Below, piece by piece: positions 35,055 through 45,082 of a stretch of 56,685 nucleotides of DNA (positions within the stretch are counted from its first letter, which is position 1; each line of letters starts with the position of its first letter). Origin of the DNA: Chlorobiaceae bacterium. GTDB taxonomy: Bacteria > Bacteroidota > Chlorobiia > Chlorobiales > Chlorobiaceae. The stretch covers positions 1-56,685 of the forward strand of contig JABDHL010000036.1 in the NCBI GenBank assembly GCA_012972825.1. Direction: 5' to 3'. Both the position numbers and the translations under genes were made by a program. Under the pieces are notes generated by a model. That model made no database searches. It had not been told where the DNA came from and saw only the letters and a list, made by a program, of their open reading frames with translations.

Positions 35055-38000
35055 ATGGGATCCAGATCGGCTGACTTTGGTTTGGTTCGTTACGATTCCA
35101 ATGGGCACCTTGATACTACTTTTGGTGACATCTCCACTGATGATCCGTCTCAGCATACAGGTCAGGTCACCACAGACTTTGATGGTTTTGATGCTGCCTA
35201 TAGTATGGTATTACAGTCTGATGGTAAAATTATTCTGGCAGGGTACAGTAACCATCATTTTGCTTTAGCGCGTTATAATTCCAACGGGAGCCTTGATACG
35301 AGTTTTGATGGAAATGGCAAGGTGACTACGGATTTTGGAGGTTTTGATGCTAAAGCTAACAGCGTTACTTTGCAGCCCGATGGAAAGATTCTTGTTGCAG
35401 GGTACACCCAGAACTCTATTAGCAGGGACTTTGCTTTAGCTCGATATAACGTTAATGGCAGTCTTGATACAACCTTTGGAGATGGTCTTGGAATAGTCAC
35501 TTCGGAATTTGGTGCTACTGATGAAGCAACAAGCGTAATCGTGGAGGCAGACGGCAAAATCATTGTGGCGGGTTCGGTCTCTCATTCGATCTTCAACGTT
35601 GGTCTTGCTCGGTACAATCCTGACGGAAGCCCTGATACTTCATTTGGCAATATTACCCAAACAATCGAAAATGGCGCACCTGTTATACTTGACAACGACG
35701 TTCAGATTAACGATGCGGAACTCTCTGCGAGCGGCAACTATGCTGGGGCGTCTCTCTTGCTGCAGCGCAATACTGGAGCCAATAGTGAAGATCACTTTTC
35801 AGCCATAACCTCAGGGTCGCTTGGAGCACTTACAGAGGGTAGTGACCTTTTAGAAAATGGCAACATCAGGGGTCAAGTCATCACTAATTCAGCAGGTACC
35901 TTACTCATTACCTTTAATAGCAATGCAACGAATGCAATTGTTAATTCTCTCATCCAGCAGATAGCGTACAGCAATAGTTCCGACAATCCGCCAGCCTCAG
36001 TACAGATCAACTGGACCTTTTCCGATGGTAATACAGGTGACCAAGGAACAGGAGGAGCATTGAGTGCCACCGGCAGCTCCATTGTACAAATTACACCCGT
36101 TAACGATGCTCCAACTCTGACCGTGTTCAATGCTCCGGTTGACACGACCAGTCAAAACACCCCTGTAGCAATAACTCTTGCAGAGCTGAAATCGCATGGG
36201 AATGCGGCGGACGTCGATGGCACGGTAGATGCTTTCGTCATCAAGGCGCTCAGCACCGGTACTCTCAAGATTGGTCTTGATGAGGCTACTGCCACAGCCT
36301 ATGATGCTGTGACGAACAACACCATTGATGCAACGCATCAGGCCTACTGGACACCTGCTGCCGATATTACCGGCATGCTAAATGCATTTACCGTCGTGGC
36401 TAAGGACAACAGTGGGGCTGAATCGACAACAGCCATCCAGGCCACGGTCACTGTTGTCGACTCGACCCCGCCTGCAGTCACCATTTTCAGTCCGGCAGAT
36501 GCAGCGACGGGCGTTGCTATCGGCAGTGACATTGTGCTGACCTTCAGCGAGCCGATTCAGAAAGGCACAGGCTCAGTTGAAATCCACAGCGGCTCAGCCG
36601 CAGGACCTCTTGTGGCAAGCTATGATGCAGCAACGAGTACGAACCTTACGGTATCGGGAAACACATTGAGGCTCAACCCATCAACTGATTTAAGCTACAG
36701 CACTCACTACTTTGTGACGTTTGCCGCAGGCTCGATTCAAGATACAGCAGGCAACAACTATGCCGGTACTTCGACCTATGATTTTACGACTATACCTGAC
36801 CCGAACATTGGTACAGCAGGCAATGATACACTTACTGGTACGGCAGGTAATGATTCTTTATATGGTTTGGGCGGTAATGACATGATTTACGGCCTTGGCG
36901 GTAACGATTTGCTTGACGGCGGAACAGGAAATGATTCAATGCAGGGAGGTGCGGGCAATGACACCTATGTGGTGGACAGTACCGGTGATGTCGTGACGGA
37001 ACTGGCATCTGAAGGAACAGATACCGTGCTTTCCAGCATTACCTATACTTTGGGTGCAAATGTTGAAAACCTGACCCTGACAGGAACAGCCGCCATCAAC
37101 GGAACCGGTAATACCATGGACAACATTATCATCGGTAACAGTGGCAACAATACCCTCACTGGTTTAGCAGGGAACGACACGTTGGATGGCGGAGCGGGTA
37201 ATGACACTATGGTTGGAGGTGCGGGCAATGACACTTATGTGGTGGACAGTGCCGGTGATGTCGTTACAGAATCAGCATCAGCAGGTACTGATACAGTGCT
37301 CTCCAGCATTACCTACACCTTAGGAGCTAATGTTGAAAACCTGACGTTGACGGGAACAGCCGACATGAATGGAACCGGTAACACGCTGGCGAATATCCTT
37401 ATCGGTAACAGCGGCAACAATATCCTCAACGGTGGTACCGGTAATGATACGATGCAGGGTGGAGCCGGTAACGACACCTATGTGGTGGATAGTACCGGCG
37501 ACGTTGTGACGGAACTTGCGAACGAAGGTATTGATACGGTGCAATCGAGTATTACTTACACGTTAACTGCCAATGTGGAGAACCTGACGCTGACGGGAAC
37601 AGCGGCCATTAATGGAACCGGTAATGCTTTGGACAATCTTATCATCGGCAACAGCGGTAACAATATCCTCAACGGTGTTGCTGGTAATGATACAATGCAG
37701 GGAGGAGCAGGAAACGACACCTATGTGGTGGATAGTGCCGGTGATGTGGTAACGGAAGCAGCATCGGCAGGTACTGATACCGTACAATCGAGTATTACCT
37801 ACACGTTAACAGCTAATGTTGAAAACCTGACATTGACAGGAACAGCCGACATTAATGGAACAGGTAACACCTTGGCGAATACGCTTATCGGCAACAGCGG
37901 CAACAATATTCTTGATGGAGGAGCCGGTACTGATACGATGCAGGGCGGAGCAGGCAATGACACCTATTATGTGGACAGTGCCGGTGACATAGTTACGGAA

Positions 38001-38927
38001 CTTGCGTCTGCGGGTACTGATACGGTGTTCTCAAGCATTACTTATATCTTAGGAGCAAATATAGAGAACCTGACATTGATTGGAACAGCAGACATAAATG
38101 GCACTGGCAATGCGTTGGCGAATACTCTTATCGGCAACAGCGGCACTAATATCCTTGATGGCAAAGCAGGGACTGACATTTTGAACGGTGGAGAGGGTTC
38201 TGATATTTACTTTGTCGGCTTGGCTACCGATCACCCTGCTGCTGAGTTCGCTGATAGTGGCCTGAGCGGTACAGATGAGGTGCGATTTGCCTCAACCACA
38301 GCAAGCACCCTGACCTTGTATGCTGGTGACACGGGTATTGAGAAAGTGGTTATCGGCACAGGTACAGCAACAGCGGCGGTAACGACGGGAACAACAGCCC
38401 TTAATGTGAATGCTTCGGCAGTAACGAATGCTCTTTGGATCATTGGAAATGCTGGGGCGAACTCGCTGACCGGCACAGGCTATAACGATTCTCTGGATGG
38501 TGGAGCCGGTAATGATACATTGAACGGAGGTGCAGGAAATGACACGTTAATCGGCGGGAACGGTAATGACACTCTGACGGGAGGATCAGGCAGTGATTAT
38601 TTTTTGTTTAATGTGGCAGCGAATGCCAGTACGAATAAAGATACTGTGACAGATTTTGAGTTGGGTGTGGATAAGCTTCTGTTCAGCAAAGCTGTTTATG
38701 CTGGCCTTGGCAGTATCGTTGGACCATTGAGTGCCGGACAGTTCTGGTCCGGGGCTGGAGTAGTGACTGCTCATGACGCCGATGACCGAATCGTATACAA
38801 CACCACGACAGGAGCGCTTTACTACGATGCTGACGGAGTGGGTGGAGCGGCAGCTGTGCAGATTGCCATAATTGGGACAAGTACACATCCCGCATTGGCT
38901 TATTCAGACGTCAGTATTGTTGCTTGA
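35055..38927 (+). CDS. Delta-60 / Ig-like / RTX calcium-binding protein, C-terminal part of the interrupted giant gene
   Basis: Same frame as the preceding CDS; there is no in-frame ATG, GTG or TTG between the TAG at 34938 and this ATG, so it is probably not an independent gene. Counting from 33936 the full protein would have 1663 residues. Domains in this part: the end of the delta-60 array (four repeats such as [25 protein letters not shown]), a cadherin-like stretch with NDAPTLTVF, a Big_5-type Ig-like domain ([31 protein letters not shown] from about 36470), then glycine-aspartate RTX repeats of the form GGxGxD, interleaved with near-identical 81-90 residue units, and a C-terminal type I secretion target domain ending in YSDVSIVA. 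Calcium should fold the RTX part outside the cell. No type I exporter genes are nearby. Confidence 0.87.
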   Translation: MGSRSADFGLVRYDSNGHLDTTFGDISTDDPSQHTGQVTTDFDGFDAAYSMVLQSDGKIILAGYSNHHFALARYNSNGSLDTSFDGNGKVTTDFGGFDAKANSVTLQPDGKILVAGYTQNSISRDFALARYNVNGSLDTTFGDGLGIVTSEFGATDEATSVIVEADGKIIVAGSVSHSIFNVGLARYNPDGSPDTSFGNITQTIENGAPVILDNDVQINDAELSASGNYAGASLLLQRNTGANSEDHFSAITSGSLGALTEGSDLLENGNIRGQVITNSAGTLLITFNSNATNAIVNSLIQQIAYSNSSDNPPASVQINWTFSDGNTGDQGTGGALSATGSSIVQITPVNDAPTLTVFNAPVDTTSQNTPVAITLAELKSHGNAADVDGTVDAFVIKALSTGTLKIGLDEATATAYDAVTNNTIDATHQAYWTPAADITGMLNAFTVVAKDNSGAESTTAIQATVTVVDSTPPAVTIFSPADAATGVAIGSDIVLTFSEPIQKGTGSVEIHSGSAAGPLVASYDAATSTNLTVSGNTLRLNPSTDLSYSTHYFVTFAAGSIQDTAGNNYAGTSTYDFTTIPDPNIGTAGNDTLTGTAGNDSLYGLGGNDMIYGLGGNDLLDGGTGNDSMQGGAGNDTYVVDSTGDVVTELASEGTDTVLSSITYTLGANVENLTLTGTAAINGTGNTMDNIIIGNSGNNTLTGLAGNDTLDGGAGNDTMVGGAGNDTYVVDSAGDVVTESASAGTDTVLSSITYTLGANVENLTLTGTADMNGTGNTLANILIGNSGNNILNGGTGNDTMQGGAGNDTYVVDSTGDVVTELANEGIDTVQSSITYTLTANVENLTLTGTAAINGTGNALDNLIIGNSGNNILNGVAGNDTMQGGAGNDTYVVDSAGDVVTEAASAGTDTVQSSITYTLTANVENLTLTGTADINGTGNTLANTLIGNSGNNILDGGAGTDTMQGGAGNDTYYVDSAGDIVTELASAGTDTVFSSITYILGANIENLTLIGTADINGTGNALANTLIGNSGTNILDGKAGTDILNGGEGSDIYFVGLATDHPAAEFADSGLSGTDEVRFASTTASTLTLYAGDTGIEKVVIGTGTATAAVTTGTTALNVNASAVTNALWIIGNAGANSLTGTGYNDSLDGGAGNDTLNGGAGNDTLIGGNGNDTLTGGSGSDYFLFNVAANASTNKDTVTDFELGVDKLLFSKAVYAGLGSIVGPLSAGQFWSGAGVVTAHDADDRIVYNTTTGALYYDADGVGGAAAVQIAIIGTSTHPALAYSDVSIVA
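36940..38210 (+). repeat. Tandem 81-90 codon repeats in the RTX region
   Basis: Five units beginning at GNDTYVVDS-type positions recur at about 36961, 37231, 37474, 37717 and 37960: the first spacing is 270 bp, the next three exactly 243 bp. Each encodes an RTX turn, then [20 protein letters not shown] and NGTGNxLxNxxIGNSG. DNA identity between units is high, which invites unequal recombination. Confidence 0.88.
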
Positions 38928-39101
38928 AATGAGGTGAGTTCCAGCCAGCAATATCTTTCTCTAGCGGCGAACATATCAACTTAAGAACTTGGAAGTCGGT
39001 ATGGTAGTTGTATTTTTAAGTAAAATTCGCAAGATTCAAACCGCATTCAAGTTAGAAAACTTGTTTTATTCATAAAAGATGCTGCTGAGATTTAGGGGAA
39101 A

Positions 39102-39548
39102 ATGAGAATCTATCTTGATATGTGCTGCTTCAATCGTCCTTATGATGACCAGATACAATCACGCATCAGGATTGAAACTGAGGCAAAAGTCGTCATTCAG
39201 CATAAGATCAAGAATATAGAATGCGAGCTAATTTGGTCTTCGATTCTTGATTTCGAGTGTTCAAAGAACCCATTTGAAGAGCATCGAATGGCTATATTGA
39301 ATTGGCGTAATATTGCATCAACTATGATAATGATTGATACATCAGTGCTTGAACGAGCCAGAAACCTTATTTCAATCGGAGTAGGTAAGTACGATGCGCT
39401 GCATGTGGCATGTGCAATTGCGGGAGGAGCGGAACTCTTTGTTACAACAGATGATCGACTGATTAAACGCTTGCGAGCTGCTGCTGGTGTCGTGGCAATG
39501 TTGCCGCAGGACGCTTTAGCTTATATAGAGAAATGGTATGAAAACTGA
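39102..39548 (+). CDS. PIN-domain protein, probable toxin of a toxin-antitoxin pair
   Basis: A 148-residue PIN-fold ribonuclease candidate. Acidic residues expected to bind Mg are D6 (MRIYLDMCCFNRP), E52 region (ILDFEC), D98 (KYDALHVACA) and D117/D118 (VTTDDRLIKR). VapC-type toxins cleave tRNA or other RNA. The next gene overlaps by 11 bases and encodes a 67-residue protein, so the pair has toxin first and presumed antitoxin second, opposite to the usual vapBC order. It lies inside the block bounded by the 26-bp repeats, where a TA pair could help retention. The preceding 174 bp after the RTX gene hold no gene. Confidence 0.83.
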   Translation: MRIYLDMCCFNRPYDDQIQSRIRIETEAKVVIQHKIKNIECELIWSSILDFECSKNPFEEHRMAILNWRNIASTMIMIDTSVLERARNLISIGVGKYDALHVACAIAGGAELFVTTDDRLIKRLRAAAGVVAMLPQDALAYIEKWYEN

Positions 39549-39741
39549 AACTGAAATTCGAGTTGCCGGAATGCATGCCCTTATTAGCGCTTTAGGGTTA
39601 GTGGAAACGGAGCGTTTCCTGATGGCAGTATCTCGTGATCGATTTGACTACACAGAGTGGCGTCGACACGGGTTACCCGATTTGCCCTTGGAGGAGTTAG
39701 CCAGGCAGGCGAATCTTGACGCAGAAAAAAAGGAGATGTAA
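39538..39741 (+). CDS. Putative antitoxin partner of the PIN protein
   Basis: A 67-residue acidic protein, MKTETEIRVAGMHALISALG and onwards, ending in a charged helix. Its start overlaps the toxin gene by 11 bases, so translation is probably coupled. The C-terminal part (DFTEWRR-like YTEWRRHGLPDLPLEELARQA) could wrap around the toxin active site. No standard DNA-binding motif of AbrB, RHH or PHD type is evident, so autoregulation is unclear. Its last base abuts the second copy of the 26-bp repeat (39741-39766), the right border of the inserted block. The role is inferred from position. Confidence 0.65.
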   Translation: MKTETEIRVAGMHALISALGLVETERFLMAVSRDRFDYTEWRRHGLPDLPLEELARQANLDAEKKEM

Positions 39742-39766
39742 AAAAGATTAAGCGCCATCCACCATC
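39741..39766. repeat. 26-bp direct repeat, copy 2 (orphan recC start)
   Basis: Exact copy of 33348-33373. On the minus strand it presents a recC ribosome-binding region, ATG and six codons, 25 bp from the end of the PH-domain gene, followed by an unrelated sequence. It is best explained as the original operon junction or the duplicated target of the insertion. Confidence 0.93.
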
Positions 39767-39791
39767 ATTTTTACCGTTTCATTATTTCTCT

Positions 39792-40298
39792 TCAACTGTT
39801 TTTTTGCGAGGCATCAATCGCTTCCATTGCTTTACGCCGGAATCCAAGCGGATCGGAAATATTGGGAATAGGAGTTATCCCGCCACCCGTGCCGTTAATG
39901 TGCAGGGTGCCAAACCCGAAAATCCGTCCAAGGACGCTTTGATCAACATGAAAACTTTCAACCTTGCTGTGATTCAGCTCGATAGTGCTCCGTTTGATGA
40001 ATCCGAATTTTGCTATCACCCTTTTGGAAGTTACCGCCAGCTCCGTTGACTGACGTTTGATAGAGGCATCAGCAAGATACCAGAAGGCAGGAATCAGTAC
40101 CAGAAAGCCGGCATTCCGCACGAGCAGCGAGACCTGCGCCTCACCTGCCATCGATGTTTTCAAAGAGTAAATCAGCAAACCGGCTGCAATAGCAAAGAAC
40201 AGAATTGCCTTTGAAAAAATTGTCCAGTGAAGCCTTCCCTCAACATAAAGCTTCTCCCCCTGCATCAGGTTTTTTTCAACATATCCCAAAGTTGTCAC
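39792..40298 (-). CDS. PH-domain (bPH2/YdbT-type) membrane protein
   Basis: A 168-residue protein with two membrane segments (WTIFSKAILFFAIAAGLLIYSL and LLVRNAGFLVLIPAFWYLADA) followed by a bacterial PH domain: ELAVTSKRVIAKFGFIKRSTIELNHSKVESFHVDQSVLGRIFGFGTLHINGTGG (residues about 86-139). Such proteins sit in the cytoplasmic membrane with the domain facing the cytoplasm; function is generally unknown. It lies 7 bp after the YhaN-like ATPase gene in the same operon, and before the insertion it probably preceded recC directly. A link to DNA-end processing is therefore inferred from context only. Confidence 0.88.
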   Translation of the reverse strand: MTTLGYVEKNLMQGEKLYVEGRLHWTIFSKAILFFAIAAGLLIYSLKTSMAGEAQVSLLVRNAGFLVLIPAFWYLADASIKRQSTELAVTSKRVIAKFGFIKRSTIELNHSKVESFHVDQSVLGRIFGFGTLHINGTGGGITPIPNISDPLGFRRKAMEAIDASQKNS

Positions 40299-40305
40299 TC
40301 CTTTT

Positions 40306-43300
40306 TCAGTTCACGTTTTCAATGCCAGCCCCAAGCTGATGAATAAAAACTTTTTCGGGATATTGCAACTCCTTTGCTGTTTCAACGATCTTTTTGTGGT
40401 GAGTAAACAGGATAACCTGGGTTTTTTCAGCCAGCTCACTCAATACTTCAAGCGTTGCAGAAGAACGTTGATCGTCGAAATTAATCAGAATATCGTCCAC
40501 AATAAAGGGCATTGGTTCACTCGCCGCAATTCTCCATGCAAGTGTTGCAAGACGCAATGCAAGATAGAGCTGATCACGTGTCCCTGAACTCATCGCTTCA
40601 ACCTGGAGGCAGTTCCCATTCGCACGGATAGCTTCAAGTACCAGACGTCCATGGTCATCAATATCAGTACGTAATCCGGTAAATGAAGCCAGTGTCAGTT
40701 CCATAAAGTACCTGCCGGCAATTTTCAGCACTGGATCCTGGTTTTCCACTCTGTATCGCTCTGTCTCATCATGGAGGATCTTTGCGGCAATTTTTATGCG
40801 GATATATCGCTCTGTCAACCGGCGAATTTTTGTCAGAGAGTTCTGCAGGGCTTCTGCAATATCAGCAGCTGTTGCACTCCCATCCATACGTTCAAGCTCA
40901 TGCCTCTTACTTCCAATTATCTCTGAACATTGCTGTATTTCAGGATCAAGCACAGTCGTGATCTCGTAGCTCAATCTCTCAATCTGACCGGGAAGTTCAT
41001 CAGAATTTATTGTTTCAGCCTGCACTTCAACATCACCAAGCGGCACACCTTCAGCTATGCGGTTCAGACGTTTTTCGACATCAAGGAGGTTATCAGTCAG
41101 CATGGTAAAGTGACTGGCCCGCTGCTCCGCTTCAATCAACCCCTCTCTGGTATCACAACAGGCCTGTTGAAACATGGCCGCCATCTCATCCATACAGATC
41201 TGCAGCTCTGACTGACTGTTAAGAATGGCATTGTCCAAAGCCTCAAGTTCTTCGGTATCCTGCTCTAAAATAGTTTTTTCCTCTCTTGCCCTGCCAAGCC
41301 GGCTTTTAAGTTCGTTGACTGCTGACCGCGTATCGGTGGCAGCAAGATCCGGAGCAATTTTTTTCACCAGAACCTCAACATCCTCTTCAAAGCATCGAAT
41401 ATCCCTATCAATCCCCTCTATCCTTTTTCTGAACTCATCTGTTTCCTTGAGTTTGTCAAAGCACCGCTGAAGAGTGTCAATAAATTCTATTGTCTCTTTG
41501 GGAAGAACCCTGCTGGTGAGTCCCAACGGCTTGACTGCATCTTCCCAATCCGAACGCCACTCGGCAATCTCTCTTTCTGCTCTTGTAATGTTTTCCTTCG
41601 CATGCTCCAAAGTTCTCTTCAAATCGCGTATTCTGGCCTGTAACAATTCGCGTCGTTTATGAGCTTTTTCATGGATGTCAAGCAGTTCACGAGCGTAGAC
41701 AAGAACATCGTTCAGTTCCTCTCCAGGAAAGTCCTTTCCTTTCCCGGTTCCATCAATTTCTTTTAAAAGCTCTTTTCTCAACTCCTTGCGTCGAGAGACC
41801 TTAATCGATTCGTCTTTTACATGCTTTTCCAGGGCTCCGACCTGAAGGCGCAGATTTTCAAAGGCACCGATCCATGCCCGCATTTCCAAGGGTGATAATG
41901 GTGTAACAGCAAAGTGATCCCAGACATTATGCCAGCGGCGACTCACCTCAGCGACTGCACTTTTGGCAACTGCATCAGATTCGCAAATTTCAGCAAGCCT
42001 TCTTTCAATAGTTTCAGCCCTGTTTTTTAATGACGCATGCTGCTGAACCCGATCAGCATCACGGTAAAGCCGGTCGGCAATCTGGTCAGTTACCGAAACC
42101 ATACGTTCATAAGCCTCAGGCAGGGGGTGTTCGGAATCATACTTCAGGCTCTCCTCAGCAACATCCTCCCGCTGCAGCCATTGACGGCGCAGAAGCATCC
42201 AGCCATGGTCTCGCCGATTCCTGTTCCTTCTTAATTCCTCTTCAGCCGGTACGTCAGCAGTAACCTGAAGATGATGCAACTGCTCCTTCACTGCTGTATA
42301 CTCCTTTGAAAGAGCTTCTTTTTCAATGTCCAGCTGACGCAGTTTATCGCTGAGGAACCTAAACTCCTCATCAAATCGACTCACTGTTTCCGGCAAAGGA
42401 ATTGCAAGATACCCTGCGAGTTCCAATGGCCCTTTCCAGAGCCCCAGACGATTCAGTGCAGCACAGCATTCACTTTCAGCCCTTTCACGATCCAGCCTGA
42501 GACTCATTATTTCCCTGTCAGGATCACCGGCTCTGTCTGCGGCTGAAACCACAAGTGAAAGCCGACCGGTCTCAGTAACCGGCAAAACCATATGCAACTC
42601 ACTCTCGGCATCATGTAACGCCTTTTGAGCTTCCTCTTCCTGAACCCTTGCTCCTCTGATTAACTGCATAAGAGCCGCATATCTGGTGTCAAGCTCATGC
42701 ACAGCCCGTCGCTTTGCCAAGCCGGGACGCAAGCTTTCTACATCATCAAGTGATAATCCAGGCTTAATCTGCCTGAGAAGATTCCCCGCTTCTGAACGGG
42801 ACGCCATACGCTGCCCATCACGCAGTGGACGGTCATTTCCCGCTTTCAGGTACTCTCCAAGGCGCTGATGAAGTTCCTCGATTATGTCCGCCTCATCCAG
42901 GACTGACCTGTTAAGAGACAGCCCTTTTATTTTTTCCAGCCGCATAAGACGTCTTACCTGTAGCTGTTCATGCTGTATGCGTGACTCTCTCTCCTTTTGT
43001 TCGAGGATAGTGCGACGTTCGCTGAAGTCAGGCGGCAAAGTTCGCACCGATCCCAGCTCAGCCAACTTTTTGAGTAGACTTTTGCGTTCCCACAGATCCG
43101 GCAGGGCCTGCATTAATCTCTCAAGCCGGCGTTTTTCTGTTTCCAGTTTTTGCCGGGACGATTGGAGTTCGTCTTTTTTTCTTACAGCCTCATAGAGAGC
43201 GTGGTTATGATCATCCCAATCCCGACTTGAAAGCGTTGCCTGTCTGAATTGCTGGTGCAGCTCCTTATAATGAGCCAAAGCTTCATTGATTGCTTTGCTC

Positions 43301-43833
43301 GACCCCTGAGGCCTGAAAAGGCTGTCGCTTTCATTGTCAAGATCATCTAAAAGGGGCTTCAAAGAAGCAAGACCTGCACCCGCTGCAAAAAGGGCTTTTC
43401 CAACCTCTCCCTTCTGATCAAGAATCCCTTGCCCACCCGATACAAGCGTTTCATGATCAATGCCGTAAAGAGCTGTAAACATGATCTTATCAAGTCCATG
43501 CAGAAAGGGAGTCAGTACCAGTGGATCTATGGAATTGTCATCGCTGTCAAAAAGGTCGTTCTTATTTCTTTTCCGTCGAAAAAAAGTCAACTCATCTCTA
43601 CTACTTCCCTGCAGACATCCTCCAACAAGAAGTTGAGGGTTCTGGTGAATAAAGTTATCGCCGCTACGGGCCGGAAACCCGAATAACAGTGCCTGAAGTG
43701 CTCTCATGGCACTGCTTTTACCGGCTTCATTCGGGCCATAAACAATATGCAACCCAGGCAGGCTTGACGAAAAATCGAGAACCTGACCGGAAAAAGGGCC
43801 AAAGGCAACCAGGGAAAGGCTTTTAATTTTCAT
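40306..43833 (-). CDS. yhaN: YhaN-like SMC/Rad50-type ATPase
   Basis: A 1175-residue protein of the Rad50/SbcC/YhaN group. The Walker A motif is GPNEAGKS at residues 33-40, after FGPFSGQVLDFSSSLPGLHIVYG, and Walker B is PFIVDDILINFDDQRS near the C-terminus, preceded by the ABC signature region MSSGTRDQLYLALRLATLA. In between lie about 900 residues of heptad-rich coiled coil with no clear zinc-hook CxxC. It pairs with the upstream nuclease gene, overlapping by 11 bases, as YhaO-YhaN do in Bacillus. The complex should open or trim DNA ends with ATP. Located upstream of PH, recC, recB and recD on the same strand. Confidence 0.9.
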   Translation of the reverse strand: MKIKSLSLVAFGPFSGQVLDFSSSLPGLHIVYGPNEAGKSSAMRALQALLFGFPARSGDNFIHQNPQLLVGGCLQGSSRDELTFFRRKRNKNDLFDSDDNSIDPLVLTPFLHGLDKIMFTALYGIDHETLVSGGQGILDQKGEVGKALFAAGAGLASLKPLLDDLDNESDSLFRPQGSSKAINEALAHYKELHQQFRQATLSSRDWDDHNHALYEAVRKKDELQSSRQKLETEKRRLERLMQALPDLWERKSLLKKLAELGSVRTLPPDFSERRTILEQKERESRIQHEQLQVRRLMRLEKIKGLSLNRSVLDEADIIEELHQRLGEYLKAGNDRPLRDGQRMASRSEAGNLLRQIKPGLSLDDVESLRPGLAKRRAVHELDTRYAALMQLIRGARVQEEEAQKALHDAESELHMVLPVTETGRLSLVVSAADRAGDPDREIMSLRLDRERAESECCAALNRLGLWKGPLELAGYLAIPLPETVSRFDEEFRFLSDKLRQLDIEKEALSKEYTAVKEQLHHLQVTADVPAEEELRRNRNRRDHGWMLLRRQWLQREDVAEESLKYDSEHPLPEAYERMVSVTDQIADRLYRDADRVQQHASLKNRAETIERRLAEICESDAVAKSAVAEVSRRWHNVWDHFAVTPLSPLEMRAWIGAFENLRLQVGALEKHVKDESIKVSRRKELRKELLKEIDGTGKGKDFPGEELNDVLVYARELLDIHEKAHKRRELLQARIRDLKRTLEHAKENITRAEREIAEWRSDWEDAVKPLGLTSRVLPKETIEFIDTLQRCFDKLKETDEFRKRIEGIDRDIRCFEEDVEVLVKKIAPDLAATDTRSAVNELKSRLGRAREEKTILEQDTEELEALDNAILNSQSELQICMDEMAAMFQQACCDTREGLIEAEQRASHFTMLTDNLLDVEKRLNRIAEGVPLGDVEVQAETINSDELPGQIERLSYEITTVLDPEIQQCSEIIGSKRHELERMDGSATAADIAEALQNSLTKIRRLTERYIRIKIAAKILHDETERYRVENQDPVLKIAGRYFMELTLASFTGLRTDIDDHGRLVLEAIRANGNCLQVEAMSSGTRDQLYLALRLATLAWRIAASEPMPFIVDDILINFDDQRSSATLEVLSELAEKTQVILFTHHKKIVETAKELQYPEKVFIHQLGAGIENVN

Positions 43834-45082
43834 ATTGCCCCCGCTGCTGTATTTTGCCTATCAAAAGCTCTTTCACTTCCTCGCGAATGGCTGCAAGCTC
43901 TTCTTCTCCCGGCCTGAATGGATCACCATCGCTGAGAAGTTCGGGCGGAAGTTTGCTGCGAAGTTTCTCGAATTCCGGGATAAAATCTATAAGAGTATCT
44001 TTTTCGAATTGCGGGGTTTCAATCGATTTCATCAACGATTCGACAGGCGAATCACCTGAATACATTGTTGGGAGTACCTGCGGTTTCAGTGTCTTTATAA
44101 CTGTTTTTTCGATCCACACATCACCAAGGCTGGCTGCAACAGCCCGCAACTCTTCATTAAACTGCTGAGCCTTTTCATGAAGCTGACCATGCAGTGGCGT
44201 GACCCCTTCCAATACAAGCCTGACTGCCAGCGGCCGTCCATCTGCACGGGCTCTCTCATCCTGAAAGTTTTCCCTGACAAGGTCGAGCAAAGCGTCAATG
44301 CTCTCGCATCCGGCCGTATCAACCCGAGAGAGCACCCAGCGAAGAACATCCAGCTCCCTGTGTTCGACCGATATAACACGTCCATCTTCAACAGACACCA
44401 GCGTGCAGCCTTTGGAACCTGTTTCGCGGATATGTCGGCCCTGAATATTACCGGGAAACACAACCCAAGGATCACGGCTGACCTCCTCTCGTTGATGAAC
44501 ATGCCCTAACGCCCAATAGTCATAACCTTTTGAGCGCAAGGCATCAAGCGTACAGGGAGCATAGAATTCATGACCGCTACGTCCGTTAAGACTGGTATGA
44601 ACAAGGCCGATTGTAAAGAGCGCAGGATCACCCTGAGGAAAGTTCCGTACCAGATCATCCGTCACCGAACGAGCAGAAAAGCTCTGCCCATGCAATGCAA
44701 CCCCGTATCGATCAATACTATGGGTACCAACATGCCGATGAGGGAAAAGAGTGACGTTATCAGGAAGTTTCAGTGAACGTGTTATCTGGCTCGCTGCATC
44801 ATGATTTCCCGAAACCATAAAAACCGGAATACCTGCAGCACCCAGTTTACCCATCCGATTAACAAAATAAATGCCAGTATTATAATCCTTCCAGTCGCCG
44901 TCGTAGAAGTCGCCGGCAAGCAGAACAAAAGCTACTTTTTCATCAATAGCTAACTGTACCAGATTATCAAAGGCACGACGAACAGCCTGCCTTATCTGTT
45001 CAAGTGGAGCATCCTGGTACTCTTCAAGTCCTTTTAAAGGACTGTCGAGATGGATATCAGCAGCATGCAGAAAACGAAACAT
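43823..45082 (-). CDS. yhaO: YhaO-like Mre11/SbcD-type metallophosphoesterase
   Basis: A 419-residue DNA nuclease of the calcineurin-like fold. Metal-binding motifs are all present: D9-I-H11 (DIHLDSP), D58 (AGDFYDGDW), N93-H94-D95 (SGNHDAA), H162 (GLVHTS) and H194-x-H196 (ALGHVHQRE). The C-terminal part should bind the ATPase. It is the first gene of a minus-strand operon followed by the YhaN-like ATPase (11-bp overlap) and the PH-domain protein. Together with RecBCD behind, the locus concentrates double-strand-end enzymes. Confidence 0.92.
   Translation of the reverse strand: MFRFLHAADIHLDSPLKGLEEYQDAPLEQIRQAVRRAFDNLVQLAIDEKVAFVLLAGDFYDGDWKDYNTGIYFVNRMGKLGAAGIPVFMVSGNHDAASQITRSLKLPDNVTLFPHRHVGTHSIDRYGVALHGQSFSARSVTDDLVRNFPQGDPALFTIGLVHTSLNGRSGHEFYAPCTLDALRSKGYDYWALGHVHQREEVSRDPWVVFPGNIQGRHIRETGSKGCTLVSVEDGRVISVEHRELDVLRWVLSRVDTAGCESIDALLDLVRENFQDERARADGRPLAVRLVLEGVTPLHGQLHEKAQQFNEELRAVAASLGDVWIEKTVIKTLKPQVLPTMYSGDSPVESLMKSIETPQFEKDTLIDFIPEFEKLRSKLPPELLSDGDPFRPGEEELAAIREEVKELLIGKIQQRGQYEN

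Noticed and set aside
36940-38590. Regular repeats that could suggest a CRISPR array
   Set aside because: They are 243-270 bp coding repeats in frame with an RTX protein, without spacers of constant size.
33374-39740. The block between the 26-bp repeats as a classical transposon or prophage
   Set aside because: No transposase, integrase or terminal inverted repeats were seen; only the direct repeat and gene content point to insertion.
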